A DNA stretch of 19,205 nt, taken from Actinomycetota bacterium (GTDB lineage Bacteria > Actinomycetota > Humimicrobiia > Humimicrobiales > Humimicrobiaceae). The stretch spans positions 1-19,205 of the forward strand of contig VGAU01000004.1 of the NCBI GenBank assembly GCA_016870675.1, read 5' to 3'. Positions within the stretch are counted from its first letter, which is position 1; every line of letters begins with the position of its first letter. Both the position numbers and the translations under genes were made by a program. Positions 1 through 6,954 of this stretch are shown in pieces. The notes beneath the pieces are model-generated. The model worked only from the letters and a program-made list of their open reading frames with translations. It had not been told where the DNA came from and searched no databases.

Positions 1-168
1 TCTGAAAGTGTATGGAGCAAGAAATACGATAAGATAAAACCGGAAGTAATGCTTAAGGTAAATCTTATGAACATATTCACATCGTTTGTAGTTGGAGCAT
101 GGAACAAAGATAAGTTAGCACAAATCAGAAAAAATGCCAGCTATGAGCCAAGGAATATTACAGTATAA
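1..168 (+). CDS. C-terminal fragment of an unidentified protein, possibly a transposase
   Basis: An open frame enters from the left edge and ends at TAA 166-168, giving 55 residues with no start in the window. The tail is basic and aromatic-rich (VWSKKYDKIKPEV, then MNIFTSFVVGAWNKDKL). It could be the end of an insertion-sequence transposase, because the neighbouring DNA is a patchwork of repeats and gene pieces, but no catalytic motif is visible and I do not recognise the family. It faces the opposite way from the minus-strand cassette genes that follow, so it probably belongs to a separate element. The reading frame is likely real because it is uninterrupted to the edge. The identity is a guess. 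Confidence 0.45.
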   Translation, partial: SESVWSKKYDKIKPEVMLKVNLMNIFTSFVVGAWNKDKLAQIRKNASYEPRNITV

Positions 169-258
169 AGCCAAAATATTTATGTTGACCTTTTCGCCTT
201 CTGGAATCTGACTGCTGAAGTTCGCATGATACTACATAACAGTGCTGTGTGAAGTGAT

Positions 259-378
259 TTATTCAACAAACCAAGTTTTGTTTAACATAACAAGGATTTG
301 CGTTCCAACAGAGAGTCCTATCTGTTTCTCAAGACGGATAACATTACCCTCAACTGTACCCTTATAAAACTTATTCAC
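259..378 (-). CDS. 39-aa DUF104/AF2212-like putative antitoxin, GTG start
   Basis: The protein begins VNKFYKGTVEGNVIRLEK and continues QIGLSVGTQILVML. This is the beta-strand pattern of the AF2212/DUF104 antitoxin family (short strand, G-x-V/I, then 'L..GT.V.V'), whose members are usually about 60-80 aa. This one is shorter and may lack its C-terminal part. A perfect Shine-Dalgarno AGGAGG lies 8 nt upstream of GTG 376-378, which fixes the start. The ORF begins 25 bp after the end (position 403) of an attC-like site on the same strand, where the first gene of the next integron cassette would sit. No partner VapC-like toxin is visible. The small reading frame is supported by its ribosome-binding site. 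The family assignment is tentative. Confidence 0.55.
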   Translation of the reverse strand: MNKFYKGTVEGNVIRLEKQIGLSVGTQILVMLNKTWFVE

Positions 379-402
379 ATCTTTTACCTCCTGCTTTAAG
401 CT

Positions 403-524
403 GCTTAACGATTCGGCTAAGCGGTTTACGAGCAATGAATACCAAAAGATTTCAGTGATTCTAAAACACTTTAAAATCAGAAAAATAGTGCACAGGCAAG
501 TCCGCCTTCAGCCGATTGTTATAC
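403..524 (-). repeat. attC-like integron recombination site, copy B
   Basis: Read on the minus strand the element opens with GTATAAC and closes with GTTAAGC, a perfect match to the attC core GTTRRRY. The arms are imperfect inverted repeats (AATCGGCTGAAGGCGG against CCGCTTAGCCGAAT). The 5' arm carries extra unpaired bases, the asymmetry known for the 2L box of attC and of Vibrio VCRs. Length is 122 bp, close to VCR size. The AT-rich centre forms an imperfect hairpin of its own. Orientation matches the two minus-strand genes upstream of it, as expected for a cassette. A second copy lies at 3294-3415. The alternative is a MITE-like palindromic repeat. Confidence 0.6.
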
Positions 525-525
525 T

Positions 526-612
526 AATTTATTTTTAACATTTAAACAGTTCAAAACTTAATTTATTCTATAATAAATCGTTTAGTATGCAAATACAACT
601 AGAAAAAACATC
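526..612. repeat. AT-rich extension shared with the other attC-like copy
   Basis: About 85 bp beyond the 1L end of the attC-like site match 3417-3502 with scattered changes (shared blocks include ATAATAAATCGTTTA and AGAAAAAACA). Homology outside the attC core means that consecutive cassettes share their 3' tails, or that the mobile unit is larger than a classical attC. No coding potential is seen. Confidence 0.6.
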
Positions 613-862
613 TTGAGAGCTGAAAACTTACAAACGAAAGAATGTAGAAAGTAAGTTAAAGTTCTGAAAAATCCCTTAGAAAAGTTCTAAGGCAGGGCCC
701 CGAGATGTTGAGTAACCTAAAGCGTGAGCCAGGGTAAAAGATGACTTGGGGTTTCTTTTTTATTAAATAATTATTTTATATATCTTCTATCACTTTTTGC
801 AGTATAACGACTGATTTCAGTAGCTGTGTTTACGCCGTCCGCTACAACGATGGTTAAGCTTT
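613..862. other. Non-coding stretch between the attC-like region and the 220-aa gene
   Basis: No gene is seen. The stretch includes a perfect hairpin, CCTTAGAA-aag-TTCTAAGG, at 674-692, and a terminator-like pair of arms that encloses the motif AAAGCGTGAGCCAGGG (both described separately). The rest (762-862) is AT-rich and lies downstream of the minus-strand gene ending at 863. No T-rich terminator for that minus-strand operon is apparent. Confidence 0.4.
674..761 (+). terminator. Structured element ending in a terminator-like stem and T-run
   Basis: CCTTAGAA (674-681) pairs perfectly with TTCTAAGG (685-692) over a 3-nt loop. CCCCGAG (698-704) can then pair with CTTGGGG (745-751, one G-T wobble), followed directly by TTTCTTTTTT. 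The 40-nt interior of that second stem contains AAAGCGTGAGCCAGGG, found again in the leader of the gene at 5229. A long loop is unusual for a plain terminator, so this may be the end of a structured RNA or attenuator. No plus-strand gene leads into it except the fragment at 1-168. I could not match it to a known riboswitch class. Confidence 0.35.
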
Positions 863-1525
863 TCACTTTCTTGCACCTATAACAAGGTTATCTATGACTT
901 TGAAGATAGAGGTATCCCAAGGATATTTGGATTGATTAGATATCCAAGCATTGGCTTTATTGACAAATCCGGCACCTTTTGCCACAGGGATAAAGAACTC
1001 TGATATAATCTCTTTCATCAATTTCCATTCGTAATCTATTCCATTCCTAATGTTTGTATTGCCTTTGAGATATCTCAAAGTGTACTCACGGTCAATTGGT
1101 GGGACTATGCTAGGAACTATATGAGCCATGACTTTGGAGTTACCTACTATACTTGTGCCGCTTGCCATGACTTTTATCCCACGAAATACCTCTTCTAAAA
1201 GTCTCCAATCTAACTCGGTCACTTTTTGATATTTAATCTTTCTGGCCTTCCCAATTTTATCCTTTATTTTCAAAATGCTTTCTTTAAAAACATCGAAACT
1301 TTGCATTTTAGAACCACCTTTTCCCATCCTATGCATTCCCCATGATGCCAAAGTAGAATATATATATTCCAAATATAATTCAAAATTAGCAGAGCAACTC
1401 ATTTCAAGTGATCGTCTATGGAAATAAAGACTTGGTCCACGAAATGTTTCAGCATCATAATATGCTTTGTGATATTTTTCTGCGTTCGCAATTATGTCTG
1501 AAATTTTATAGCGGTAGTTATTCAT
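863..1525 (-). CDS. Uncharacterised 220-aa cassette protein with an IVPPIDREYT motif
   Basis: This is a soluble-looking protein with no signal peptide or membrane segment. The strongest signature lies at residues 120-150, where MASGTSIVGNSK is followed by VPPIDREYTLRYL. That pattern recurs, from memory, in hypothetical proteins of integron cassettes and mobile regions. A second conserved-looking patch, SWGMHRMGKGGSKM, lies near residues 61-74. The helical pattern and the 'lost GTSIVGNSK / IDREYT' spacing vaguely recall HhH-type DNA glycosylase folds, but no catalytic lysine-aspartate pair can be assigned, so no function is claimed. The gene starts 31 bp after the stop of the 572-aa gene, so the two are probably cotranscribed. 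Only a distant AGAAG precedes the ATG. The gene ends about 340 bp upstream (minus strand) of attC-like copy B, which would make it the last gene of its cassette. Confidence 0.75.
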   Translation of the reverse strand: MNNYRYKISDIIANAEKYHKAYYDAETFRGPSLYFHRRSLEMSCSANFELYLEYIYSTLASWGMHRMGKGGSKMQSFDVFKESILKIKDKIGKARKIKYQKVTELDWRLLEEVFRGIKVMASGTSIVGNSKVMAHIVPSIVPPIDREYTLRYLKGNTNIRNGIDYEWKLMKEIISEFFIPVAKGAGFVNKANAWISNQSKYPWDTSIFKVIDNLVIGARK

Positions 1526-1556
1526 TTTTTTAGCTTAACATCTTCTTATACTGTTT

Positions 1557-3275
1557 TTAACTTTTAATATTTGAAAGTACGCCAAAGAAGGATTCCTTTA
1601 ATAATTTTCTATCTCTGTACTGATTAAATTTATCATAAGCATACTTACTTATAGGTCCCAATGCAGTAAGAGCTCCCAAATAAGGGGCAAGCCAAGGGAA
1701 TATTTGGACACCTAATGTTAAAATACTAATTCCTAATGTTTGGATATGTTTTCTAAAATATTTTTCTTCAATTTTTTGGGTTTCTTTATCATGTTCACTT
1801 ATTAAAGAGCAAATTGCTCTACCAATTTCGGCTGCGACACTATTTAAATTTTCAAAATTTGCATTTGATAAAGTTGTGAAATATTCTGTCAATCTTTTTC
1901 TAAACATTTCATTACAATTCTCAGCTCTTAGTCTTGCTATTTCTTTTATAGTAATATTACCTAGCCAAGTATTACTTGGATGTTGTAAGCCTTGAAGTAT
2001 AGACAATGTTTTTGAGTCTAAAAATCCCATTTGATTAAGTTCACTATTACTAACATTCGAATATAAAAGGAAATAGTGATAGTGAGCCGAAAGCCAAAAT
2101 AAGGGATGAGCTTCCAACATTCTTGCATTATCACGTATATGAAATTGAGGTAAAAGTCGCTCTAAGATACCATTCATAATTAGTTTTTCAGAAGGCCATG
2201 AATCTATAAGTTTAATAAACTCTTCAGAACGTTCTTGCTTTATGAATTCAATATACTTTGAAAATGCTTCGTCATAAGTTTTTGGGGGTAGTGAATCTGG
2301 TGGTAAAAATAATTGTTGTGAAATAACTGTTTCTCTAAATGATTCTTTGCCTTCATTACAGACATAATTAAATATTTCGCTTTCATCTTCAAAATTAGCA
2401 TTCAAGTAAAAAGAAAAGAAGTTTAAAATAAATTCAGAAATTAAATCTTTTGTTTCTTCATTTGATGTTTCAAGAGATTTTTCCCAACTTGGGAAAACAA
2501 TAATAGCTGGATATGGTAGATCGGTATCGATAATTGGTTTTAATTTTAGTAAATATAAACAAGATTGAAGAAAATGAATATTTAGAAATCTTTCTGCTCG
2601 ACGGTCAACTTCTAACCAAGGAAGAATTGGATCAGGAATGAATATTGTATCAGCATATAACGCAAACTTTCTAAATCCATTAAAAGCAGCCTCCGGGAAT
2701 CTAGATGATCCTCCAATAACACATTTTAATCCACCTATAAATTTATGAGCACTTAATAATTCATTAGAATTTTTTGTATAGAATTCACCGATTTGTGGTA
2801 TGTATTCATTTAATGCATCAAAAAAGCGTTTAATGAATTTATTATTTTTTCTACGATTAATACTGTCATGAAATGATTCATTATTTTTCAAAAATTTTTC
2901 AGCACTATTTCCTGTAGCGCTTATAAAGAATTCTTCTAACAAAGAAAAGTAGTCTCTTTGAAGTTTAATAATTTCATCAATTTTAACACTATCTTCTTGT
3001 TCATAAATTATTTTCTTAGTTTTATCATCACCGATATTAGTATATTTTTCAATATTATAAAACATTCGCGCAAAAGATCTTACTATGGGTGTAGCAGTTG
3101 AAATATCAATAGAACCATCTGGTCTTCTTTTTAGTAATGACAATTCTTCTATCAATTTTTTTCCATCATCTTTTTCTAATAATTCCTTGCTGAAAAATAT
3201 CTTGCCTTCTTTAAATTTTTTAAATAATTCAGATAATCGTCGTTCTAGATAAGTTGAATTCATAATAAAGTTCAT
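1557..3275 (-). CDS. Uncharacterised 572-aa cassette protein with hydrophobic C-terminus
   Basis: I do not recognise this family. The protein is mostly helical and charged. It has a hydrophobic, Gly/Pro-containing patch near residues 513-545 (ISILTLGVQIFPWLAPYLGA), followed by a basic tail (YRDRKLLKES) that could form a membrane-associating hairpin. No nucleotide-binding or nuclease motif is visible. Two ATGs, at 3275 and four codons later, are both possible starts. Neither has a good Shine-Dalgarno. The gene begins about 20 bp after the GTTATAT core of attC-like copy A (3294-3300), where the first ORF of an integron cassette should start. With the 220-aa gene it forms a two-gene cassette of about 2.9 kb, larger than most. 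A stress or phage-defence role is plausible for cassette cargo but is not shown by the sequence. Confidence 0.75.
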   Translation of the reverse strand: MNFIMNSTYLERRLSELFKKFKEGKIFFSKELLEKDDGKKLIEELSLLKRRPDGSIDISTATPIVRSFARMFYNIEKYTNIGDDKTKKIIYEQEDSVKIDEIIKLQRDYFSLLEEFFISATGNSAEKFLKNNESFHDSINRRKNNKFIKRFFDALNEYIPQIGEFYTKNSNELLSAHKFIGGLKCVIGGSSRFPEAAFNGFRKFALYADTIFIPDPILPWLEVDRRAERFLNIHFLQSCLYLLKLKPIIDTDLPYPAIIVFPSWEKSLETSNEETKDLISEFILNFFSFYLNANFEDESEIFNYVCNEGKESFRETVISQQLFLPPDSLPPKTYDEAFSKYIEFIKQERSEEFIKLIDSWPSEKLIMNGILERLLPQFHIRDNARMLEAHPLFWLSAHYHYFLLYSNVSNSELNQMGFLDSKTLSILQGLQHPSNTWLGNITIKEIARLRAENCNEMFRKRLTEYFTTLSNANFENLNSVAAEIGRAICSLISEHDKETQKIEEKYFRKHIQTLGISILTLGVQIFPWLAPYLGALTALGPISKYAYDKFNQYRDRKLLKESFFGVLSNIKS

Positions 3276-3293
3276 TTATTTATTTTATTAACT

Positions 3294-3415
3294 ATATAAC
3301 GATTTGGCTAAGCGGTTTACGAGCAATCAATACCGAAAGATTTCAGTGATTCTAAAACACTTTAAAATCAGAAAAATCGTGCGCGGGCAAATCCGCCTTC
3401 AGCTGATTGTTATAC
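3294..3415 (-). repeat. attC-like integron recombination site, copy A
   Basis: This is a 122-bp element nearly identical to 403-524. On the minus strand it runs from GTATAAC (3415-3409) to GTTATAT (3300-3294), with inner arms AATCAGCTGAAGGCGG and CCGCTTAGCCAAAT. As in copy B, extra bases sit in the first arm, the attC strand asymmetry. Several differences in the arms are compensated or neutral for pairing (for example TCGGCT against TCAGCT, with GGCCAA-type changes opposite), which suggests that structure rather than sequence is kept. The 572-aa gene starts just downstream on the same strand. Confidence 0.6.
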
Positions 3416-3416
3416 T

Positions 3417-3640
3417 ATTTTTTTTAACCTTTAAACAGTTTAAAACTAAATATATTTTATAATAAATCGTTTATTATACAAATACAAATAGAAAAAACAA
3501 CTCGGGCTTCTTTTATTTCCTACGCTTATATTTATTTTTTACTTCTTAATATATCCTTACCAATTGTTTGTCAGTTTAACTTAATTTTTAATACATTTGA
3601 TTTAGTGGTTATTTAAATGTTTAAAATGGAGTAAAGATAA
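3417..3640. other. Spacer: attC-flanking extension and leader of a 42-aa ORF
   Basis: 3417-3502 repeats the AT-rich extension found at 526-612. From 3503 the sequence is unique and very AT-rich, and I see no gene on either strand. GGAG at 3628-3631 is the ribosome-binding site of the small ORF at 3641. A promoter probably lies here, but no convincing -35/-10 pair stands out. Confidence 0.4.
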
Positions 3641-3769
3641 ATGGAATACGAAGAGATGGAAATAATAAAAGATATATCAAAAACATTAAACTATATTGAG
3701 GATAGATTAGAGCTAATATTGGGCAAAATGGAAGATATATTAACAGTTATAAAAAATATAGTAAGGTAG
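3641..3769 (+). CDS. 42-aa acidic amphipathic helical protein
   Basis: ATG 3641 is preceded by GGAG (3628-3631), 9 nt upstream. The product, starting MEYEEMEIIKDISKTL and ending TVIKNIVR, has hydrophobic residues (I, L, M, V) at heptad-like spacing throughout and no helix breaker except one Gly. It should form a single amphipathic helix or short coiled coil that could oligomerise or bind a partner. It ends 5 nt before the possible TTG start of the zinc-ribbon gene, so the two are likely cotranscribed. It resembles no family I can name. The ribosome-binding site and regular pattern favour a real small gene over chance. Confidence 0.5.
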   Translation: MEYEEMEIIKDISKTLNYIEDRLELILGKMEDILTVIKNIVR

Positions 3770-3774
3770 TTAAA

Positions 3775-4026
3775 TTGGCAAAAAAGATAGCAAAAAAGGA
3801 TGGGGTTAGTTACATCTGCTAGAAATGTTGTAATGAGATGTTTAGGTTCTCTGTAAAGGCTAAAGGTTTATTTACTGCTGATGACCCTTTTAAATATAAG
3901 AAATACTTAAACACAATAGATCCTAATGGACCTTATTATACTTGTCAATTTTGTGGCACAGTTCACAAAGGCTATTATACAAATTGTGGGTTAAATATTG
4001 ATTTTAGATCACTGAACAAAGTATAA
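3775..4026 (+). pseudogene. Zinc-ribbon protein gene interrupted by an amber codon
   Basis: One continuous frame runs from TTG 3775 to TAA 4024-4026 except for a single TAG at 3820-3822. Read through the TAG it gives LAKKIAKKDGVSYIC-*-KCCNEMFRF and then YYTCQFCGTVHKGYY. The two CxxC-type knuckles (Cys-*-Lys-Cys with a following Cys, then CQFC) are the expected halves of a zinc ribbon, so the TAG falls inside the first knuckle, most likely at a former CAG (Gln). The intact part from ATG 3838 (62 aa) has only one knuckle and no ribosome-binding site. Nonsense mutation is the simplest reading. Recoding or a sequencing error is possible. The substrate or partner is unknown. Confidence 0.5.
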
Positions 4027-4219
4027 GCGAAGAAATGATTTTAAAAACAGATTTGGAAATGGTATCTCACACCCATTTTCGTCGCTTTTAGAGGCATTTA
4101 GAGGCTTTATTTAAAGTTTTTTAGTATAATAGTTGTAAATTTAAAATGAAAAGAAATCAGCTCTACAGTACTTTAATTTTTACATATTTTCAGTTTTGGC
4201 ACTTTAATAGCTAAGAGAG

Positions 4220-5194
4220 ATGGTGACCATGGGTTTTTTTGACGATCTCTTTAAAAGTCCTTCTGAAAAAGGGAAAGAAGACGGAACAAAACAACATAAG
4301 GATTTTATAAGATATTCCTTAGATGAAGGTTATCGAAAAGGGTATGACCATGGAGAAGGACTGAGAGATGGTTCAGAAAGTGCGAAATACCCTTTTGCTG
4401 GCCCCCTTTTTGAAGATGTCCAGAAAATTGGAAAGTCGGATGAATATAAAAGAGGCTATGACCGGGGCAAAGCTACATATGGCACTGCAGGAGATGTGCG
4501 ACCAAAGCTTTTTGGTGATAAAGAGAAATCAGATAAAGGTGGTGGCTACAGTGGTGGCTATGGTGGTAGAAGTTCCAATGGTTCAGGTAGTAGATGGTTA
4601 GTTTTAGTATGTATTTTAGTATTAATAGTTTCGATAATAGTTTTTGTATTTTCTGCAATTATAAGACCAGCTTTAAGAACAGAGCAAGAAATAAAAGTAA
4701 TACAACATGTATTTCTTCAAGAGGTTGAAGAGTTACCTTTTACCATAGGTTTGCTACCTGGGTTCTATTTGCTTAAAGAACCTTCCTTTTCTGCTGATAA
4801 GGTTTCTATTGTTAAAGGAATAGTTGCTGTAGGTGTCTATAAAATAAAGGGAGACTGGTTAATGGTGAAGTGGAAGAAACATGGAACTAGCGGAGATGAA
4901 ATGAGTGGCTGGATCCACTGTAGTCAAGCTCTTTATCCAACCGAAGGGCTACCTACTTTGGAGCAGGTAAAATGGCATGCTGCTCTTATTATACCTTTGA
5001 GAGAGAGGTACAAGACAGAACATATTGAGAAGATTGGCAAGTTTTATTATGCATACATTAATGATGCTCCAATTCCCGATTCCGCTGTATTCTTTACAAA
5101 AGAGGGAGACTGGATTTATTACATAGACGACGATGGCTGTATTTATAAGAGACGAAACGACGGGAGTGTATCAACTATAAGAGACGCCAAATAA
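4220..5194 (+). CDS. Single-pass membrane protein with extracytoplasmic SH3-like domain
   Basis: The N-terminal cytoplasmic part (1-105) is charged and Gly-rich with repeated EGYRKGYDHGEGLRDG-like and KRGYDRGKA segments. A Gly/Ser linker (106-124) follows. One transmembrane helix lies near 126-148 (WLVLVCILVLIVSIIVFVFS). The outer part contains a bacterial SH3-like domain near 184-238 (LLKEPSFSADKV...GDWLMVKWKK...GWIHCSQAL), a fold that often binds cell-wall peptides. A KEGDWIYYIDDDG repeat near the end may be a second beta unit. Two starts are possible. ATG 4220 follows AAGAGAG, while ATG 4229 gives the more typical MGFFDDLF opening. The gene lies 34 bp before the Cys-rich gene at 5229, likely one operon. 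An envelope role is inferred. Confidence 0.75.
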   Translation: MVTMGFFDDLFKSPSEKGKEDGTKQHKDFIRYSLDEGYRKGYDHGEGLRDGSESAKYPFAGPLFEDVQKIGKSDEYKRGYDRGKATYGTAGDVRPKLFGDKEKSDKGGGYSGGYGGRSSNGSGSRWLVLVCILVLIVSIIVFVFSAIIRPALRTEQEIKVIQHVFLQEVEELPFTIGLLPGFYLLKEPSFSADKVSIVKGIVAVGVYKIKGDWLMVKWKKHGTSGDEMSGWIHCSQALYPTEGLPTLEQVKWHAALIIPLRERYKTEHIEKIGKFYYAYINDAPIPDSAVFFTKEGDWIYYIDDDGCIYKRRNDGSVSTIRDAK

Positions 5195-5197
5195 TCC

Positions 5198-5213
5198 AAA
5201 GCGTGAGCCAGGG
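5198..5213 (+). repeat. AAAGCGTGAGCCAGGG motif, second copy
   Basis: A 16-nt exact match to 719-734, followed in both places by an A-rich tract. Here it sits between the stop of the SH3 protein gene and the strong AAGGAGG ribosome-binding site of the 5229 gene. It may be a leader element or a short interspersed repeat. Confidence 0.4.
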
Positions 5214-5228
5214 AAAAAGGAGGTAGCA

Positions 5229-5954
5229 ATGTCAGAAAAGGTAAAGTGCTCACACTGTAAGTACAAAATTCCTAAGCTCATGTGTGGGTGCAAAGAAAGT
5301 CCGCACTTCAACGAAACCATGTATGGTAGCGGTTTCTGCGACCATTTTGTGAACAACCCTGCTCAAGACCTTTATTCAGAGGCACTGGTTACTTTAGTAC
5401 TTCTTGGGAGTTCCGAACAACACGAGTTAGAGGCAAGAGACGTAATTGCAAAACTAGAAGGTGCCTTGAAGATCGGATTGCCACAAGACGACGAGATGAA
5501 TGCAAGGTTTTCTTTGGGCGAAACTTATTTTAAACTTCTCAGGTATAAACCGAAGGAAGCTTGGCCTATGAGCTACGAATTGAGGCGAGCAATACAAGAA
5601 ATGGAAGCTTCCGTAATAATTGATTCGCAAGAAGGATACGGACACTTTCATGAGCCCATCTATTCAGCTCGTCTGCAAACGCTTGCCGCCGCATATACGA
5701 AAGTAAGCCAACAGACACAAAAAGAGGAAGGACCTGATTGTGCAATAGCCTACGTTAAGCAGAAACTGGGACTCTTCAACTACTTATCGAGTCCGCCCTC
5801 CTTGTTGCTTCTAAACCTTGGAGAGCTTTATGAGTCAAAATGCGAATGGGGGTATGCACACACTATTTTTATGAAAATATTGGACAGGGCTGAAAATCCT
5901 GTGGATGACATAGATTCTGATGTCAGAAGAGTAGCACGGAGACGGATTCGATAA
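5229..5954 (+). CDS. Cys-rich N-terminus plus TPR-like helical protein, unknown function
   Basis: Residues 5-39 contain Cys7, Cys10, Cys19, Cys21 and Cys37 in a CxxC...CxC...C pattern with nearby His, suggesting a small zinc site. The remainder (about 45-240) is alpha-helical with TPR-like features (ARFSLGETYFKLLRY, LLLLNLGELYESKCEWGYAH, alternating large and small residues), typical of protein-interaction scaffolds. There is no signal peptide or membrane helix, so the protein is probably cytoplasmic. AGGAGG lies 6 nt before the ATG, one of the best ribosome-binding sites in the window. The gene follows the SH3 membrane protein closely and may work with it. The domain reading is by eye and no family name is claimed. 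Confidence 0.75.
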   Translation: MSEKVKCSHCKYKIPKLMCGCKESPHFNETMYGSGFCDHFVNNPAQDLYSEALVTLVLLGSSEQHELEARDVIAKLEGALKIGLPQDDEMNARFSLGETYFKLLRYKPKEAWPMSYELRRAIQEMEASVIIDSQEGYGHFHEPIYSARLQTLAAAYTKVSQQTQKEEGPDCAIAYVKQKLGLFNYLSSPPSLLLLNLGELYESKCEWGYAHTIFMKILDRAENPVDDIDSDVRRVARRRIR

Positions 5955-6139
5955 ATAAAATCGGGGTGAAAGAAGCAGTCCGGGTGCTTCATATCTACTG
6001 CTGTCTATGGATTACCATACTCAAGTTCAATATAAAAAAGAGAAATACTAACCTTCGGACGAAACTCTAGGTGTGCTCTCTTATCGTGATGAAAATTGTG
6101 CTATCATAACCATAGCAAGAAACTCTATTGAGGTTATCA

Positions 6140-6910
6140 ATGGTCGAGTCGGTAAAGTGGATTTTAAGAGAAATTGGGAAAGCAAGCCAGAAATTAAAGG
6201 AGGAACTCCCGGTATTACGAGAATTACTCCGTGAAATTAATGAAGTTGAAGCAATCACACAAAACTACTACATAATTCTACCTGCAAGAATGACTAGAAT
6301 AACCGAATATCGGGAGAGCCAGCAGAACAAAATGGCGATCTTAGCAGAAAATTTTGAGCGGGCTAAGACTTTTATTGCTGAAGTTGAAACGAGGGCCCCG
6401 ATTCCCAGTAAGGAAATGTTGGAAGACTTACGGATTCTTGCTACTTATCAGCAATATAAGATCATCAAGATTAATCAGGTAGCTCCACTTTTGAAAGAAA
6501 TATCAGAAGCTATAGAGCGGGTGAGACCGAAAGTAGTGTTAATCGAAAGAAGGTTTAAAGAGCAAGTTGGAATTACCATTACTTCACCCCAAAAAGGAGA
6601 GACGTTACGGCGTGGAACAATTTTTACTTTTAAGTGGACTTCTATCGGGCCAAAAAGAGACTATGTGGGAATTTTCCTCTTAAAGAACGAATATAAATTT
6701 AGAGAAATTACCCCTGAAACTCCTAACACTGGGATTTGTGGCTGGCCAATTCCAGCATCACTTCCTCCAGGAGATGATTACCAAATAAGTATTCGCCAAG
6801 TAAGGCATAATGAGTTTTTAGACAATGTAGTTCAGAATCCAATTGGTAGATTAGTTTATTATCCTGATGCTAATGTATGTGCGATCAGCTGCACTTTCGA
6901 GATTAGATAG
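6140..6910 (+). CDS. Helical protein with C-terminal Kre9/KNH-type Ig-like domain
   Basis: The first 140 residues are helical and charged (VKWILREIGKASQKLKEE and onward), probably a coiled-coil bundle. Residues 144-222 match the beta-sandwich domain of the Kre9/KNH type seen in many bacterial surface proteins: ITSPQKGETLRRGT, then FTFKWTS, then the WPIPASLPPGDDYQISI strand-turn pattern. No signal peptide is present, unusual for this domain, so location is uncertain. I chose ATG 6140 because GAGG sits 6 nt upstream. TTG 6128 would add four residues. The C-terminus has two cysteines (VCAISC). The gene is separated by about 185 bp from the previous one. Function unknown. Confidence 0.7.
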   Translation: MVESVKWILREIGKASQKLKEELPVLRELLREINEVEAITQNYYIILPARMTRITEYRESQQNKMAILAENFERAKTFIAEVETRAPIPSKEMLEDLRILATYQQYKIIKINQVAPLLKEISEAIERVRPKVVLIERRFKEQVGITITSPQKGETLRRGTIFTFKWTSIGPKRDYVGIFLLKNEYKFREITPETPNTGICGWPIPASLPPGDDYQISIRQVRHNEFLDNVVQNPIGRLVYYPDANVCAISCTFEIR

Positions 6911-6954
6911 GGTTCTTTTATAAGTTTCAGCAAAACAGTTTCTTAAATACTTAG

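Noticed and set aside
661..761. Known riboswitch (cyclic di-GMP, fluoride, preQ1, ZTP)
   Set aside because: None of the conserved cores I know for these classes is present. Only the generic hairpin and terminator-like stem can be seen.
1528..1545. GTTAAGC on the minus strand between the two cassette genes, a possible third attC core
   Set aside because: No paired arms or partner core surround it, so a 7-nt match alone is expected by chance.
6052..6198. Second open frame upstream of and overlapping the Kre9-domain gene (LSYRDENCAIITIARN...)
   Set aside because: It has no start codon, is short, and overlaps a better-supported gene. It could be a remnant but cannot be supported.
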